Shown piece by piece: positions 17,022-25,902 of a stretch of DNA of 64,000 bases. Positions within the stretch are counted from its first letter, which is position 1. Each line of letters starts with the position of its first letter. A program made the position numbers and the translations under genes. The notes below the pieces were generated by a model that saw nothing but the letters and a program-made list of their open reading frames with translations, had not been told where the DNA came from and searched no databases. This DNA is from Cognataquiflexum nitidum (GTDB taxonomy: Bacteria > Bacteroidota > Bacteroidia > Cytophagales > Cyclobacteriaceae), in NCBI RefSeq assembly GCF_022538055.1, contig NZ_JAKZAM010000018.1, positions 1 to 64,000 on the forward strand, in the 5' to 3' direction.

Positions 17022-18038
17022 TCATTCCCCATACTTGAGTAAAAATTCCGGATTTATAGCTTTGAAACTCACACGGCCTGTGTTGAAACTTTCAATAGAC
17101 AATAGCAAATCAAACTTTTCAAGATGAGGTCGGATGACGATGCCTTCTGCCCATACATCTTTGCAGATCATACTTTTCACAGTGGCTTTTTTGACGATGG
17201 CCTCAATGTCGTTCTCTAATTTATAATCAGTTTCCATGATTGGAACAATGGGCAAATCCAGTTTTTCCATCAATTCAATTAGCCCCCGGTAGGGTAGGTA
17301 TTCAAACTTGTCGATATCAAATGCATTGAAAATTCGGACCGTCTGCCCCCTTAGTCTGAGTCTGTTGTCCTGAATACCTTCGCCTATCAGTTCACCCTGA
17401 ATGGCGATGTTTTTATGGATGCTTCTTAATTTATTCTCGATATCCAATTCCCTTGCCACCTTCCAAAAGCTGTTTTCTTCATCCTCATACAGTTCCATGT
17501 TTCTGCTGCAAACGCCGAATTCATTGTCTTTGATAAAATAAGTAGCCGAACTTCCATCAAGTTTTTCGCTGATGTAGCAAGATACCCCTTGGTATTTATC
17601 CAGGACTTTTTGCAGAACCTGAACCCTGGTTTCGTCAGTTTTTGGGATAAAAGAAGGAAATTTACCTTTTACTTTCCCGCTCAGATAGGCAGGAATCGGA
17701 GGCTCATATTTTGTAATTTCAAGGATTTCGGTTACGTCCAAGTCCTCCTGCGGTTCGATGTGGTCAGGCAAAATAGTAAGTGGAAGGCAAATTCCTTGGG
17801 AAACCTGCCCCCGCAATCTGATAGTCCTGATACGCATGCCTCTTGGTTTCAAAAATTCAAATTCAGGTCTATCGGGCAAGAGGCTGTCTATTTCACAATA
17901 AACTGCTAAATCCCCAACTTGGAACTCCCCTTTTTTGACCACTAATTGCCAGCCTAAAACTGTAGCCTTATCAATCGAATCCGCACCTTCTATAGGTTCC
18001 AAGGCTTTAATTCGTTGGATACTTGCAAGTTTTCTCAT
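17022..18038 (-). CDS. RNA ligase of the DRB0094/Rnl5 family
   Basis: This ATP-dependent ligase would seal nicks with a 3'-OH RNA end. The 338-residue protein matches the two-part architecture of Deinococcus DraRnl: an N-terminal OB-like module (about 1-110, GADSIDKATVLGWQLVVKKG; VYCEIDSLLPDRPEFEFL) and a C-terminal nucleotidyltransferase. The AMP-accepting lysine is K159 in ISEKLDGSSATYF (motif I); AIQGELIGEGIQ and EGIVIRP correspond to motifs III-IV, and the later RVSFKAINPEFLL carries motif V. I chose the ATG at 18038 (MRKLASIQRIKAL), because the 51 residues read upstream from 18191 are low-complexity and unlike the family. The gene stands alone; the family is implicated in RNA or DNA nick repair. 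Confidence 0.85.
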   Translation of the reverse strand: MRKLASIQRIKALEPIEGADSIDKATVLGWQLVVKKGEFQVGDLAVYCEIDSLLPDRPEFEFLKPRGMRIRTIRLRGQVSQGICLPLTILPDHIEPQEDLDVTEILEITKYEPPIPAYLSGKVKGKFPSFIPKTDETRVQVLQKVLDKYQGVSCYISEKLDGSSATYFIKDNEFGVCSRNMELYEDEENSFWKVARELDIENKLRSIHKNIAIQGELIGEGIQDNRLRLRGQTVRIFNAFDIDKFEYLPYRGLIELMEKLDLPIVPIMETDYKLENDIEAIVKKATVKSMICKDVWAEGIVIRPHLEKFDLLLSIESFNTGRVSFKAINPEFLLKYGE

Positions 18039-18337
18039 TTCAAAATCGTTCTCGTGATGCAATATTTCATTATATGTAAGTACACAATGATACCCGTAGA
18101 TAGGAAATCTATTATAATTCTTGTCTGAGGACTTAATTGACCGTACATCGGTCTCCCGACTTCGTCCCGAGCTATCGGGATCCCTCTCCAATGAGTAAGA
18201 ATAGGTTTACTCGCAAAGGAACACACTTCCATTTTTCATTATTACCCAAGGTTTAAATCACAATTTAGCAAAAAAGGAAACCATTTTTCTTTATTTAGCA
18301 TTTACAAACCTGACAGTATCAATCAAAAATAACCTTT

Positions 18338-18940
18338 ATGGAAAAGCCGGATTTCAATATCACCGAAGTCAATAAAATAATCCGTGGACGTAGGTCCATG
18401 TTTTTTGCCCAATTCAAAGAAAATGACCCTGTGGATGACGCAGTCATCGAGGAGATTTTGGAAAATGCCACTTGGGCGCCAACCCACAAATTGACAGAAC
18501 CTTGGAGTTTCATTGTATTTGCAGGAGAGGGAAGACAAAAATTTGCTGACTATCAGTCTGAGTTATACAAAGAAAGAACAACCAAAAATGGGACTTTCAA
18601 CGAAGCTGCCTACATGAGGTTCAAAGAAAACCCATTGAAAGCTTCCCATATCATCGCCATCAAAATGAAACATGATCCCAAAGCAGGTCTTCCTGTGATG
18701 GAGGAAATAGCAGCAGTAGCCATGGCGGTTCAGAACATGTACCTTTCGGCCTCTGCCCATGGTTTGGCAGCGTTTTGGGGGACAGGGGGGCCAACGTTTT
18801 GGCCGGAGGCTAAGCCTTGGTTTGGCTTGGAAGAAGAGGACATGCTGATGGGATTTTTCTACATTGCTAAGCCTGCCACCGAAAACTGGCCGATCGGAAA
18901 AAGAAAACCTGCGGCAGAAAAAACTGATTGGGTAAGGTAA
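18338..18940 (+). CDS. Nitroreductase family protein
   Basis: This 200-residue FMN-dependent oxidoreductase has the N-terminal FMN-phosphate motif IIRGRRSMFFAQFKE (about 10-24), the NATWAPTHKLTEPWSFIVF segment (about 45-63) and a C-terminal LMGFFYIAKPATENWPIGKR tail typical of YdjA-like nitroreductases. The cytoplasmic role is NAD(P)H-dependent reduction of quinones or nitro compounds; the physiological substrate is unknown. Length is normal for the small single-domain members. It is divergent from the RNA ligase and followed by a terminator hairpin. Confidence 0.9.
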   Translation: MEKPDFNITEVNKIIRGRRSMFFAQFKENDPVDDAVIEEILENATWAPTHKLTEPWSFIVFAGEGRQKFADYQSELYKERTTKNGTFNEAAYMRFKENPLKASHIIAIKMKHDPKAGLPVMEEIAAVAMAVQNMYLSASAHGLAAFWGTGGPTFWPEAKPWFGLEEEDMLMGFFYIAKPATENWPIGKRKPAAEKTDWVR

Positions 18941-18957
18941 ACAAAAAAAAGTAAGAT

Positions 18958-18985
18958 GTAAGAGGTGTGGAACCTCTTACTTCTT
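18958..18985 (+). terminator. Probable terminator after the nitroreductase gene
   Basis: GTAAGAGGT (18958-18966) pairs perfectly with ACCTCTTAC (18972-18980) across a 5-nt loop, 18 bp after the stop codon. Upstream lies an A-run, so it could act on both strands; the downstream T-run is weak. Confidence 0.5.
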
Positions 18986-19024
18986 ACCTCTCACCATTTA
19001 AAATGCGGTTTCAAAGGGTTTAAA

Positions 19025-19561
19025 TCACATTCCCATACCCCTGTACCTTGGTGGCTCGATGCCATTGGCACGGATATAGGATACTGCTGCTCCTCGATGG
19101 TGCGTACAATGGTCATCCATCAGGGAAATTACTTCCCTTCTGGTAGCTGTTGTCCCAAAAATCTCAACTTTCTCATCAAGGTCAGCCATGCTGAGATTTT
19201 TAAAGGTCATGTTGGCAAAGTCATAGCATTTCTCTACAAAGGCTCTGAGTTCTGCTTTATTCTTGGGTTTGGCATTAAGGTCAATTCCTGAATCTGTTCC
19301 TTTTAAAAACCTTTGACTGATCCCTACGATGACCGTAGAAAGATGGCTAACCTGCTCATTGAAACTCATCGCAGAAGCCTCAGGCTTGTAATCATACAGG
19401 TTTTCCGGCATTTTGTCTACCACTTCTAAGGTGAATTGCTTCCCATTTTCCCATTTGTTTAAAAATTCCTCCATATTTGTTTGAGCGAGGGAAATGGATT
19501 GAAAGGAAAAAAATGCCATCAAAACTGTAGCAATTACGAGTACGCTGTTTTGTATTTTCAT
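19025..19561 (-). CDS. DinB superfamily protein with signal peptide
   Basis: This 178-residue protein has an N-terminal Sec signal (hydrophobic residues about 7-26, SISLAQ-TN) and a four-helix DinB/YfiT-like bundle. The metal-binding histidines expected in the family are visible in EQVSHLSTVI (about 71) and DDHCTHHRGAAVSYIR (about 152-160), so the metal site looks intact. Export of a DinB-fold protein is common in Bacteroidota. Thiol transfer or hydrolase functions are possible but not shown by sequence. It is divergent from gldD. Confidence 0.8.
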   Translation of the reverse strand: MKIQNSVLVIATVLMAFFSFQSISLAQTNMEEFLNKWENGKQFTLEVVDKMPENLYDYKPEASAMSFNEQVSHLSTVIVGISQRFLKGTDSGIDLNAKPKNKAELRAFVEKCYDFANMTFKNLSMADLDEKVEIFGTTATRREVISLMDDHCTHHRGAAVSYIRANGIEPPRYRGMGM

Positions 19562-19638
19562 ATTCTTTGGCTAGTTAAGTTTAGTATAAATATCCCATTT
19601 CCTCCCCTCATATCAAACGATTTTGATAAATTTGAAAT

Positions 19639-20217
19639 ATGGAAATAAGAAATTTTATTCTGTTGCTTATACTTTTTGTCCTTGTAAGTTGTGGTTCGGA
19701 TTACCTTCCAAAACCTAAAGGCTATAACCGTATAGACCTCCCTGAAAGGGGCTTCACAGCATTAAAGAATGATGTACCTTATTCTTTTGAGCATTCTGTC
19801 AATGCATTTGTGGAGCCGGATTCTTTTAATCTTGCTGAGAAATCATGGATAAATATCAATTATAAGTCTTTGGGGGGAAAAGTCCACCTGACCTATTTGG
19901 CTTTGGACACAGATGGCAAAGACATCAAGACAGTTGTCAATGATGCCATCAATCTTACCGCAAAGCATCAGATCAAAGCTTATGGCATAGAAGAATCTAT
20001 GATGGTCACACCAAAAGGATATACGGGCGTAGTAGCCGAACTGTCCGGGGAAGTGCCAACACAGTTTCAGTTTTTCGTGACAGATTCGACCCGGAATTTT
20101 TTGAGAGGGGCTTTGTATTTCAATACAGCGATGAAAAATGATTCCCTTGCCCCGGCTATCGAATACATCAAAGTCGATATGATCCATTTGATCAACACGC
20201 TAGAGTTCAAAAAATAA
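19639..20217 (+). CDS. gldD: Gliding motility lipoprotein GldD
   Basis: This 192-residue lipoprotein has a lipobox at LVSCGS (cysteine near residue 18) followed by the characteristic PKPKGYNRIDLPE signature of GldD. The rest keeps family motifs (FEHSVNAFVEPDSFN, SWININYKSLGG, FTGVVAELSG-type strand and a C-terminal IEYIKVDMIHLINT). GldD is required for gliding in Flavobacterium johnsoniae and is linked to type IX secretion function. It is usually near gldE, which is not adjacent here. A TAAATTTG element (19627-19634) lies five bases before the ATG and may be the promoter of a near-leaderless mRNA. A strong terminator follows directly. Confidence 0.92.
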   Translation: MEIRNFILLLILFVLVSCGSDYLPKPKGYNRIDLPERGFTALKNDVPYSFEHSVNAFVEPDSFNLAEKSWININYKSLGGKVHLTYLALDTDGKDIKTVVNDAINLTAKHQIKAYGIEESMMVTPKGYTGVVAELSGEVPTQFQFFVTDSTRNFLRGALYFNTAMKNDSLAPAIEYIKVDMIHLINTLEFKK

Positions 20218-20219
20218 AA

Positions 20220-20252
20220 CCATCCAATTTGTTTAAATTGGATGGCTTTTTT
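20220..20252 (+). terminator. Terminator after gldD
   Basis: CCATCCAATTT pairs with AAATTGGATGG across a 4-nt loop and is followed by C and six T. It begins three bases after the gldD stop codon and also separates gldD from the convergent symporter gene. Confidence 0.85.
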
Positions 20253-20270
20253 AACTTGGAAGAAGCGGGG

Positions 20271-22049
20271 TTAGAAAGTAAGTTTCTTCCAGCTTTTGAG
20301 AATGATGGCACCTCCAATAATGGCAACCACAGTCGCGATACTTGCTGGCAATACATTTCCATAAATCCAGAAACCTACTGCAAACAAGGCGGCATAGACC
20401 ATCACAGACCCGACGAGCATCAATCCGATTTCCATCGGCAACTGTCCCTGTTCTTGTTTTTCATTTGGATATCGGTCCAAAAGTTTTTTCCATCCAAAAG
20501 AAGCCGGTCTTACTTTTCTGTAAAATGACAATAAGATTTCATCATTTTCAGGCTTGGTAAATAATGTAACCAACACCCAACCTACGGTGGTGATTCCTAC
20601 TCCGTAAAGCAATTTGAGGTAGGCTTGGTTTTCGGGAATTAAAATCCAACCAACTTTAGGATTAATCACCTCAAAGAATATCGCCACAATGAATGAAATC
20701 AACATCGCGAAAATCTCTGTGTAGGCATTGATCCTCCACCAAAACCAACGAAGAATAAATATCAAACCTGTACCGGCTCCGATCTGAAGTAAAATATTGA
20801 ACGCTTCCAAGGCATTGGATAATGCCAAAGCAAGGATAGCTGCAAATACCATCAGGAGAACAGTGGAAATTCTACCCACCATGACAAGTTCTTTGTCGGT
20901 TGCAGTTGGTTTCAAAAACCTCAGGTAAAAATCATTCACCACGTAGGATGAGCCCCAATTGAGGTGGGTCGAAAGAGTGGACATTACTGCGGCGATCAAA
21001 GAGGCCAATACAATCCCAATCAAACCTGTCGGCAGAAAAGTCAGCATGGCTGAATAAGCCAAGTCATCACCCAATTTGTCAGCAGGAATGTTTGGAAAAG
21101 CCACTCCCAAATCAGAAATCTGTGGGAAAATGATCAAGGAAGAAAGAGCCACAATGATCCATGGCCAAGGTCTCATGGCATAATGGGCGATGTTGAAAAA
21201 CAAAGTAGCGCCGATGGCATTCTTCTCATCCTTGGCAGAAAGCATCCTTTGGGCAATGTAACCCCCACCTCCAGGCTCAGCACCAGGATACCAAGTAGCC
21301 CACCATTGAATGGCAATAGGCATGATCAGCAATGGAATGATGAGGTTCCAATCATTGAAATCAGGAAGGAAATTGAGCTTGTCGGCCACATTTGGATGGG
21401 TCAACAAATTATTCAAAGAGCCGATTTCGGGCATATCAAGAATATAGAATGCCGCACCAATAGATCCTGCCATGGCAATGAAAAACTGGAAAAAATCAGT
21501 AAGCAAGACACCTTTCAATCCTCCCAAGGAACTGTAAATAACCGTCACTAAAGAAGCTAGAAGCAAGGTCTCGTAAGGACTCAAACCCAGCATAACCCCT
21601 CCGATTTTGATAGCAGCGAGTGAAACAGTCGCCATGATCACCACATTGAAAAACACACCTAAATAAATTGCCCTAAATGCCCTCAGGAAAGCAGCGGGCT
21701 TGCCACTATACCTCATTTCATAGAATTCAAGGTCGGTGGTCAATTCAGACCTTCTCCAAAGCTTGGCATAGACAAACACTGTCAGCATCCCTGTCAGCAA
21801 AAATGCCCACCAAACCCAGTTGCCTGACACCCCTTGTTTTCTTACAATGTCAGTCACCAGATTGGGTGTGTCTGCTGAGAAGGTTGTGGCTACCATAGAT
21901 ACGCCTAAAAGCCACCAGGGCATATTTCTTCCCGAAAGGAAGAATTCCTTGGCTGATGCTCCGGCTGTTCTAGAGGCAAACACACCTATCAACATCGAAA
22001 CAATAAAAAAGGCAGCGATGATTGCCCAGTCAATAAAGGAAATATTCAT
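20271..22049 (-). CDS. Sodium:solute symporter family protein
   Basis: This 592-residue inner-membrane protein has 13-14 predicted helices. It shows the SSS family pattern: DWAIIAAFFIVSMLIGVFAS (helix 1), FFLSGRNMPWWLLGVSMVATTFSADTPN (the LeuT-fold start with the sodium-site serines), VYSSLGGLKGVLLTDFFQF (TM5 region) and YVVNDFYLRFLKP. The transported solute could be a sugar, vitamin or carboxylate and is not readable from sequence. It converges on gldD and is divergent from the kinase gene at 22404. Confidence 0.9.
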   Translation of the reverse strand: MNISFIDWAIIAAFFIVSMLIGVFASRTAGASAKEFFLSGRNMPWWLLGVSMVATTFSADTPNLVTDIVRKQGVSGNWVWWAFLLTGMLTVFVYAKLWRRSELTTDLEFYEMRYSGKPAAFLRAFRAIYLGVFFNVVIMATVSLAAIKIGGVMLGLSPYETLLLASLVTVIYSSLGGLKGVLLTDFFQFFIAMAGSIGAAFYILDMPEIGSLNNLLTHPNVADKLNFLPDFNDWNLIIPLLIMPIAIQWWATWYPGAEPGGGGYIAQRMLSAKDEKNAIGATLFFNIAHYAMRPWPWIIVALSSLIIFPQISDLGVAFPNIPADKLGDDLAYSAMLTFLPTGLIGIVLASLIAAVMSTLSTHLNWGSSYVVNDFYLRFLKPTATDKELVMVGRISTVLLMVFAAILALALSNALEAFNILLQIGAGTGLIFILRWFWWRINAYTEIFAMLISFIVAIFFEVINPKVGWILIPENQAYLKLLYGVGITTVGWVLVTLFTKPENDEILLSFYRKVRPASFGWKKLLDRYPNEKQEQGQLPMEIGLMLVGSVMVYAALFAVGFWIYGNVLPASIATVVAIIGGAIILKSWKKLTF

Positions 22050-22373
22050 AGGTAATTGGGTTAGAGTGGCTTGTAATTAAGCTGAGTTTATTGATTTTTT
22101 TAATTTACTACTCCAAACTTCTTTAATAAATTTCACTAATGTAAATAATATCTCAAGATTTGCAAAAGGTAGGATTTTCAATGTTAAAAAATATCGTTTG
22201 GGACAAATTATAGGTGAGTTTCCCCAAAAAGGAAAAAGACAGAAAAAGGAAGTAATCATGATTTGTAGCTATTATATCAATTAACACTGAACTAAAAGCA
22301 GCCATATTTCACAAACTTCAAATTCCAATATTTGGAAAGAAAAGAATTCTATGCCGAATTGATTCCAAAAACT
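22050..22373. other. Divergent intergenic region
   Basis: About 350 bp between the symporter start and the kinase start hold no plausible gene. The stretch is AT-rich and contains a possible promoter element close to the kinase gene, listed separately. Confidence 0.5.
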
Positions 22374-22381
22374 TACTTTTG
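22374..22381 (+). promoter_or_regulatory. Candidate Bacteroidota -7 element (TACTTTTG) before the kinase gene
   Basis: The octamer fits the TAnnTTTG consensus and ends 22 bp before the ATG at 22404. No TTG at the standard -33 spacing is obvious, so support is partial. Confidence 0.35.
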
Positions 22382-22403
22382 CGGCTGAACTTGAATTTCT
22401 GAC

Positions 22404-23435
22404 ATGTCCCCTTTTTCTTGGTTACCTGCTCTCAATACACAATACGGTTTGGAAATCCATCCATCACTCATAAGGCCATTTGGAGATGGCCATATCCATC
22501 AGACTTTTTTGATTGAATCAGGAGAAGAAAAACTCATCCTCCAACGCTTCAACAACCTCGTTTTCAAATATCCCGAGAGGATTTCCCATAATCAGTCTTT
22601 GTTGATAGAACAAATTGACAGTGAGGACCTGCCTTATATTTTACCTTTGCCGATCCCAAACTTGGCCGGGGAATTGTTTACATTAATTGAAGGGACATAT
22701 TTCAGAATTTCTCCATTTGTAGCAGGCAGATGCGTCAATGAGATTGAGAATCCCCACCAAGCTTATCTTGCTGCAAAGGCATTCGCCCAGTTTATCAAAG
22801 CAGGAATCCATATTCCGGCAAAGGAATTTCAGGAAGCAATTCCGGGATTTCATGACCTAGAACTCCGGTACAACCAATTGTTGGAAGCATTGAAAAACAC
22901 AAAAAGAGATATTGTTGGGGATTTGAAAGAGTTGGTCGAATTCTATTTGGCACAAAAGGACCTAGTGGATCAATATCTCAGGTGGAAAGAAAAATTGCCC
23001 TTGCGATTGACTCACAGCGACACCAAAATCAACAACTTGATTTTTGCTGAGGACTTTTCCAAAGTCAATGCAGTCATTGACCTTGATACATTGATGGCTG
23101 GGTATGTCTATTATGATTTTGGGGATTTGGTCCGGACTGTGGCCTGCACCGAAGGCGAAAGTTCTAAGGATTGGGAAAAAATCAGGGTAGACTTCACCAA
23201 ATATGAAGCTCTTTTAGTAGGATTTTTAGAAGTGGGCAAAGGTGCATTTACAGAAGATGAAATCTATTCACTTCCCTTTGGCGGACTGATGATGACCTGC
23301 ATTATGGGATTTAGGTTTTTGGCAGATTACCTGAACGGAAATATCTACTACACCATCCATTATGAAGAGCAAAACCTCCACCGGGCCAAAAATCAGATGT
23401 GTTTATTGAAGGGATTGAGAGAAAAATTGAATTAA
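22404..23435 (+). CDS. Aminoglycoside phosphotransferase-fold kinase (N-acetylhexosamine kinase-like)
   Basis: This 343-residue cytoplasmic kinase has the APH/choline kinase fold. The N-lobe is at about 10-110 (FGDGHIHQTFLIESGEEKLI with the ATP lysine region LILQRFN). The catalytic loop is LRLTHSDTKINNLIF (D at about 203) and the metal-binding segment is NAVIDLDTLMAGYVYYDFGD (about 220-239). The same combination is found in the NahK-like sugar 1-kinases and in uncharacterised Bacteroidota homologues. A sugar or amino-sugar is the likely acceptor; an antibiotic resistance role is unlikely. Confidence 0.75.
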   Translation: MSPFSWLPALNTQYGLEIHPSLIRPFGDGHIHQTFLIESGEEKLILQRFNNLVFKYPERISHNQSLLIEQIDSEDLPYILPLPIPNLAGELFTLIEGTYFRISPFVAGRCVNEIENPHQAYLAAKAFAQFIKAGIHIPAKEFQEAIPGFHDLELRYNQLLEALKNTKRDIVGDLKELVEFYLAQKDLVDQYLRWKEKLPLRLTHSDTKINNLIFAEDFSKVNAVIDLDTLMAGYVYYDFGDLVRTVACTEGESSKDWEKIRVDFTKYEALLVGFLEVGKGAFTEDEIYSLPFGGLMMTCIMGFRFLADYLNGNIYYTIHYEEQNLHRAKNQMCLLKGLREKLN

Positions 23436-23571
23436 TATTAAGGAAAACTCCCTCATGGGAATTTGCTTTATAAGTATTGATGGTGGAAATCCAAAGTAAT
23501 TAGATCGCTTATCGAAATCTTCAACTCAAATAAAGCATTTCGGAAATAATCCGTTATTCATTACTGAAAAA

Positions 23572-23907
23572 TCAGGCTTTTTTGACAAATTCTGATTTGA
23601 GGGCCATCGATCCAAAGCCCTCGATTTTGCAGTCGATATTGTGGTCACCTTCCACCAATCTAATGTTTTTCACTTTTGTGCTGGCCTTGATAGGATGCGC
23701 GGCATCTTTGACAGGTAGGTTTTTGATGATGGTTACCGAATCCCCATTTGCCAATGTGGCTCCGTTGGAATCTTTTACTACCAATACCTCTTCGACCTCT
23801 TCGACCTCAGCTTCCCATTCAAATGCACATTCAGGGCAAACGAATTTTCCATCCGATTCATAAGTATATTCTGATTTGCAAGCTGGGCATGCGGGTAGAT
23901 TTTCCAT
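23572..23907 (-). CDS. yjdM: YjdM/PhnA-type zinc-ribbon protein
   Basis: This 111-residue protein has an N-terminal zinc ribbon ([21 protein letters not shown], four cysteines in two CxxC pairs at about 7-28) and a C-terminal SH3-like PhnA domain ([20 protein letters not shown] and [17 protein letters not shown]). It is full length compared with E. coli YjdM, formerly called PhnA. The function is unknown; despite the old name the family is not a phosphonoacetate hydrolase. The EVEEVEEV linker is acidic. Confidence 0.92.
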   Translation of the reverse strand: MENLPACPACKSEYTYESDGKFVCPECAFEWEAEVEEVEEVLVVKDSNGATLANGDSVTIIKNLPVKDAAHPIKASTKVKNIRLVEGDHNIDCKIEGFGSMALKSEFVKKA

Positions 23908-24016
23908 ATGCCGAATTTAGGATAAGTATTTTATGGTATTCCTCAAAATGGAATTTTTTCGAAAATGATTCAACGCATAAAAACTTTGGTTTTATTGTAG
24001 AATAAAAAATGAGCCA

Positions 24017-25417
24017 TTACTTTTTGAGAAAATAGCTCGTCCCCTGTTTTTCATATTGCTGGGAGAGAATCGGAATCCTTTTCAAAAGGGAAGCAAAAAC
24101 TCCTTCCTCATCAATGACAATTTCCGGTCTTTCCTCAAGAAAATTGTTATATACTTCAACCGTATTTTCCAGATCATCCTGGTACAAAAGTACATTTTTG
24201 GAAAGTCTGTAATGAAGGTAGGGTGTAGAAATTGAAGATTCATTGTAGTACCCTAAATCTTCCCCTAAAACCAATATTCGCTTACCTCTAGAAATCATGT
24301 GTTTATCTTCAATTTTGACAGCATAGGAATAGATTTTTCCTGAACTAATTTGGAGCAAAGTCCAGCCAATCCCGATTGCAGGAAGCCCAAAAACAAATAT
24401 CCCTGTCAGAATTTTGACGGCAATGCCTTTTTTGTAAACGACCAAAAGCAGAGAAATAAAATACGTCAAAGCAGGTAGAATGACAATAAATTGGTAGGGT
24501 GTCCGCCTGTTAGTCAATAAAAGTGAAGAGACCGCAAAAATGGAAAAGATAAGATTGAGCTGAAGCTGTTTCTGTTGGTTGACAGTCTGGGACTTGACAA
24601 TAAAGCCGACAAAGAATCCCATAACTGACAAAAACAAAGGCAGGGCAAAAAGCAAAGCCAAATCCCTGTAAGAAATATGGGCATAACTTTCGATCAGCCT
24701 AGGCGCGATGATAAACTCATAGAAGAAAGCCTCAAAGCCATCAATCCAAAAATAATATAAAGCACAAAAGATAAAAGGCAGCGCATAGGCGATGAGAGAG
24801 ACGATAATCTGTTGGAAGGAAAAACCGCTCACAATGATACCCGAAACCAACAAAAATGGAAGAAAGGTCGCTAGAGGAAAATGAAAACAAGCGGCTATAC
24901 CCCCAAAAATCCCAACCAACAATACGGCATCAGAACCCTCTTTTTGTAATACTGTCTGCGAAAACAACTGTCCCAAGGCAAGCACTATAAAAGAGCTGCC
25001 CATCAAAGCCGGGGACAAAGTCACCAAATCAAAAGAAATGTAAAATAAAACCGCCATCACAAATGCCGGGATATAGGTATTGTCTTCAAAGGATTTATAC
25101 CTGATAAATAGGTAATTTACATATACTACCTGAAACAGTACAATGAAAGAAGCAAATACTTTATAGGCCAAGACTGACTTGCCAAACAACAAGTGAACCA
25201 CCCAATATACCCCGGCGGATAAAGGGCCCGTATCATCAATGATATCGATATACATGTGCTTGCCGTCCGCCATTCTCTCCCCCAAAAGCATCCATATCAT
25301 CTCTGGCTGAAGGATGGGAATATCCACTACCCAAATATACAGGGTACTCATCAACAGCATAATCCCCAAGATGGCGACTAATCTAAATGGGTCATTAATT
25401 CTAAAAAAACTTAACAA
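24017..25417 (-). CDS. Polytopic membrane protein, GT-C/DUF6427-like
   Basis: This 466-residue protein has about ten to twelve hydrophobic helices. The first loop contains GERMADGKHMYIDIIDDTGP, a layout seen in GT-C-fold membrane proteins (acidic pair in the loop after TM1), and the short start MLSFFRINDPFRL resembles DUF6427 proteins of Bacteroidota. The soluble C terminus (about 375-466) is small. A lipid-linked glycosyltransferase or related function is possible but not established. The start is a TTG at 25417; an ATG-started version from within TM1 would lose the first helix. It is divergent from rbfA. Confidence 0.6.
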   Translation of the reverse strand: MLSFFRINDPFRLVAILGIMLLMSTLYIWVVDIPILQPEMIWMLLGERMADGKHMYIDIIDDTGPLSAGVYWVVHLLFGKSVLAYKVFASFIVLFQVVYVNYLFIRYKSFEDNTYIPAFVMAVLFYISFDLVTLSPALMGSSFIVLALGQLFSQTVLQKEGSDAVLLVGIFGGIAACFHFPLATFLPFLLVSGIIVSGFSFQQIIVSLIAYALPFIFCALYYFWIDGFEAFFYEFIIAPRLIESYAHISYRDLALLFALPLFLSVMGFFVGFIVKSQTVNQQKQLQLNLIFSIFAVSSLLLTNRRTPYQFIVILPALTYFISLLLVVYKKGIAVKILTGIFVFGLPAIGIGWTLLQISSGKIYSYAVKIEDKHMISRGKRILVLGEDLGYYNESSISTPYLHYRLSKNVLLYQDDLENTVEVYNNFLEERPEIVIDEEGVFASLLKRIPILSQQYEKQGTSYFLKK

Positions 25418-25484
25418 AATGGAGCTATTTCTAAGGATTGGACAAACTGCAGGGTCGAAATTAAGTGTTCCGCATTTAATTCAC

Positions 25485-25492
25485 TAAATTTG
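25485..25492 (+). promoter_or_regulatory. Candidate Bacteroidota -7 element (TAAATTTG) before rbfA
   Basis: This is an exact TAnnTTTG match ending 17 bp before the rbfA ATG. The -33 position carries TTC rather than TTG, so only the -7 element is convincing. Confidence 0.45.
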
Positions 25493-25509
25493 TCACAATA
25501 ATTAGAGAT

Positions 25510-25884
25510 ATGGAAAGTAAAAGACAACAGAAATTCAATAAACTTATCCAAAAGGAATTGGGTGGAATTTTTCAAAAAGAAGCAAAGCATATCATCGGAA
25601 CTGCCTTCATTACAGTTTCGAGGGTGATTATCAGCCCGGATTTGAGCGTGGCAAGAATTTACCTCAGTTTTTTGGTGGACAAGGACCGTGCTGTCTTTGA
25701 AATATTAAACGATAAAAAAAGTGAGATCAGAAAACATCTGGGAAACAGAATCGGAAAATCAGTAAGAATTGTACCGGAGCTTGCTTTTTTTATTGATGAT
25801 TCAGCGACCTATGCACAGCATATGGACAAAGTGATCGGGGCACTGGATATTCCAGAAGCTAGTGACGAGGATGAAGAAGAATAA
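25510..25884 (+). CDS. rbfA: Ribosome-binding factor A
   Basis: RbfA binds immature 30S subunits and is needed for 16S rRNA 5'-end processing and cold adaptation. The 124-residue protein has the KH-like fold sequence with FITVSRVIISPDLSVARIYL (about 36-55), the IRKHLGNRIGKSVRIVPELA segment (about 78-97) and FFIDDSATYAQHMDKVI near the C terminus. The length is typical and the acidic tail (SDEDEEE) is common in Bacteroidota. The ABC permease gene follows 18 bp downstream, a neighbour pair often seen in Cytophagales. Confidence 0.95.
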   Translation: MESKRQQKFNKLIQKELGGIFQKEAKHIIGTAFITVSRVIISPDLSVARIYLSFLVDKDRAVFEILNDKKSEIRKHLGNRIGKSVRIVPELAFFIDDSATYAQHMDKVIGALDIPEASDEDEEE

Positions 25885-25902
25885 TTAACTTTTGTAAGAT
25901 CC

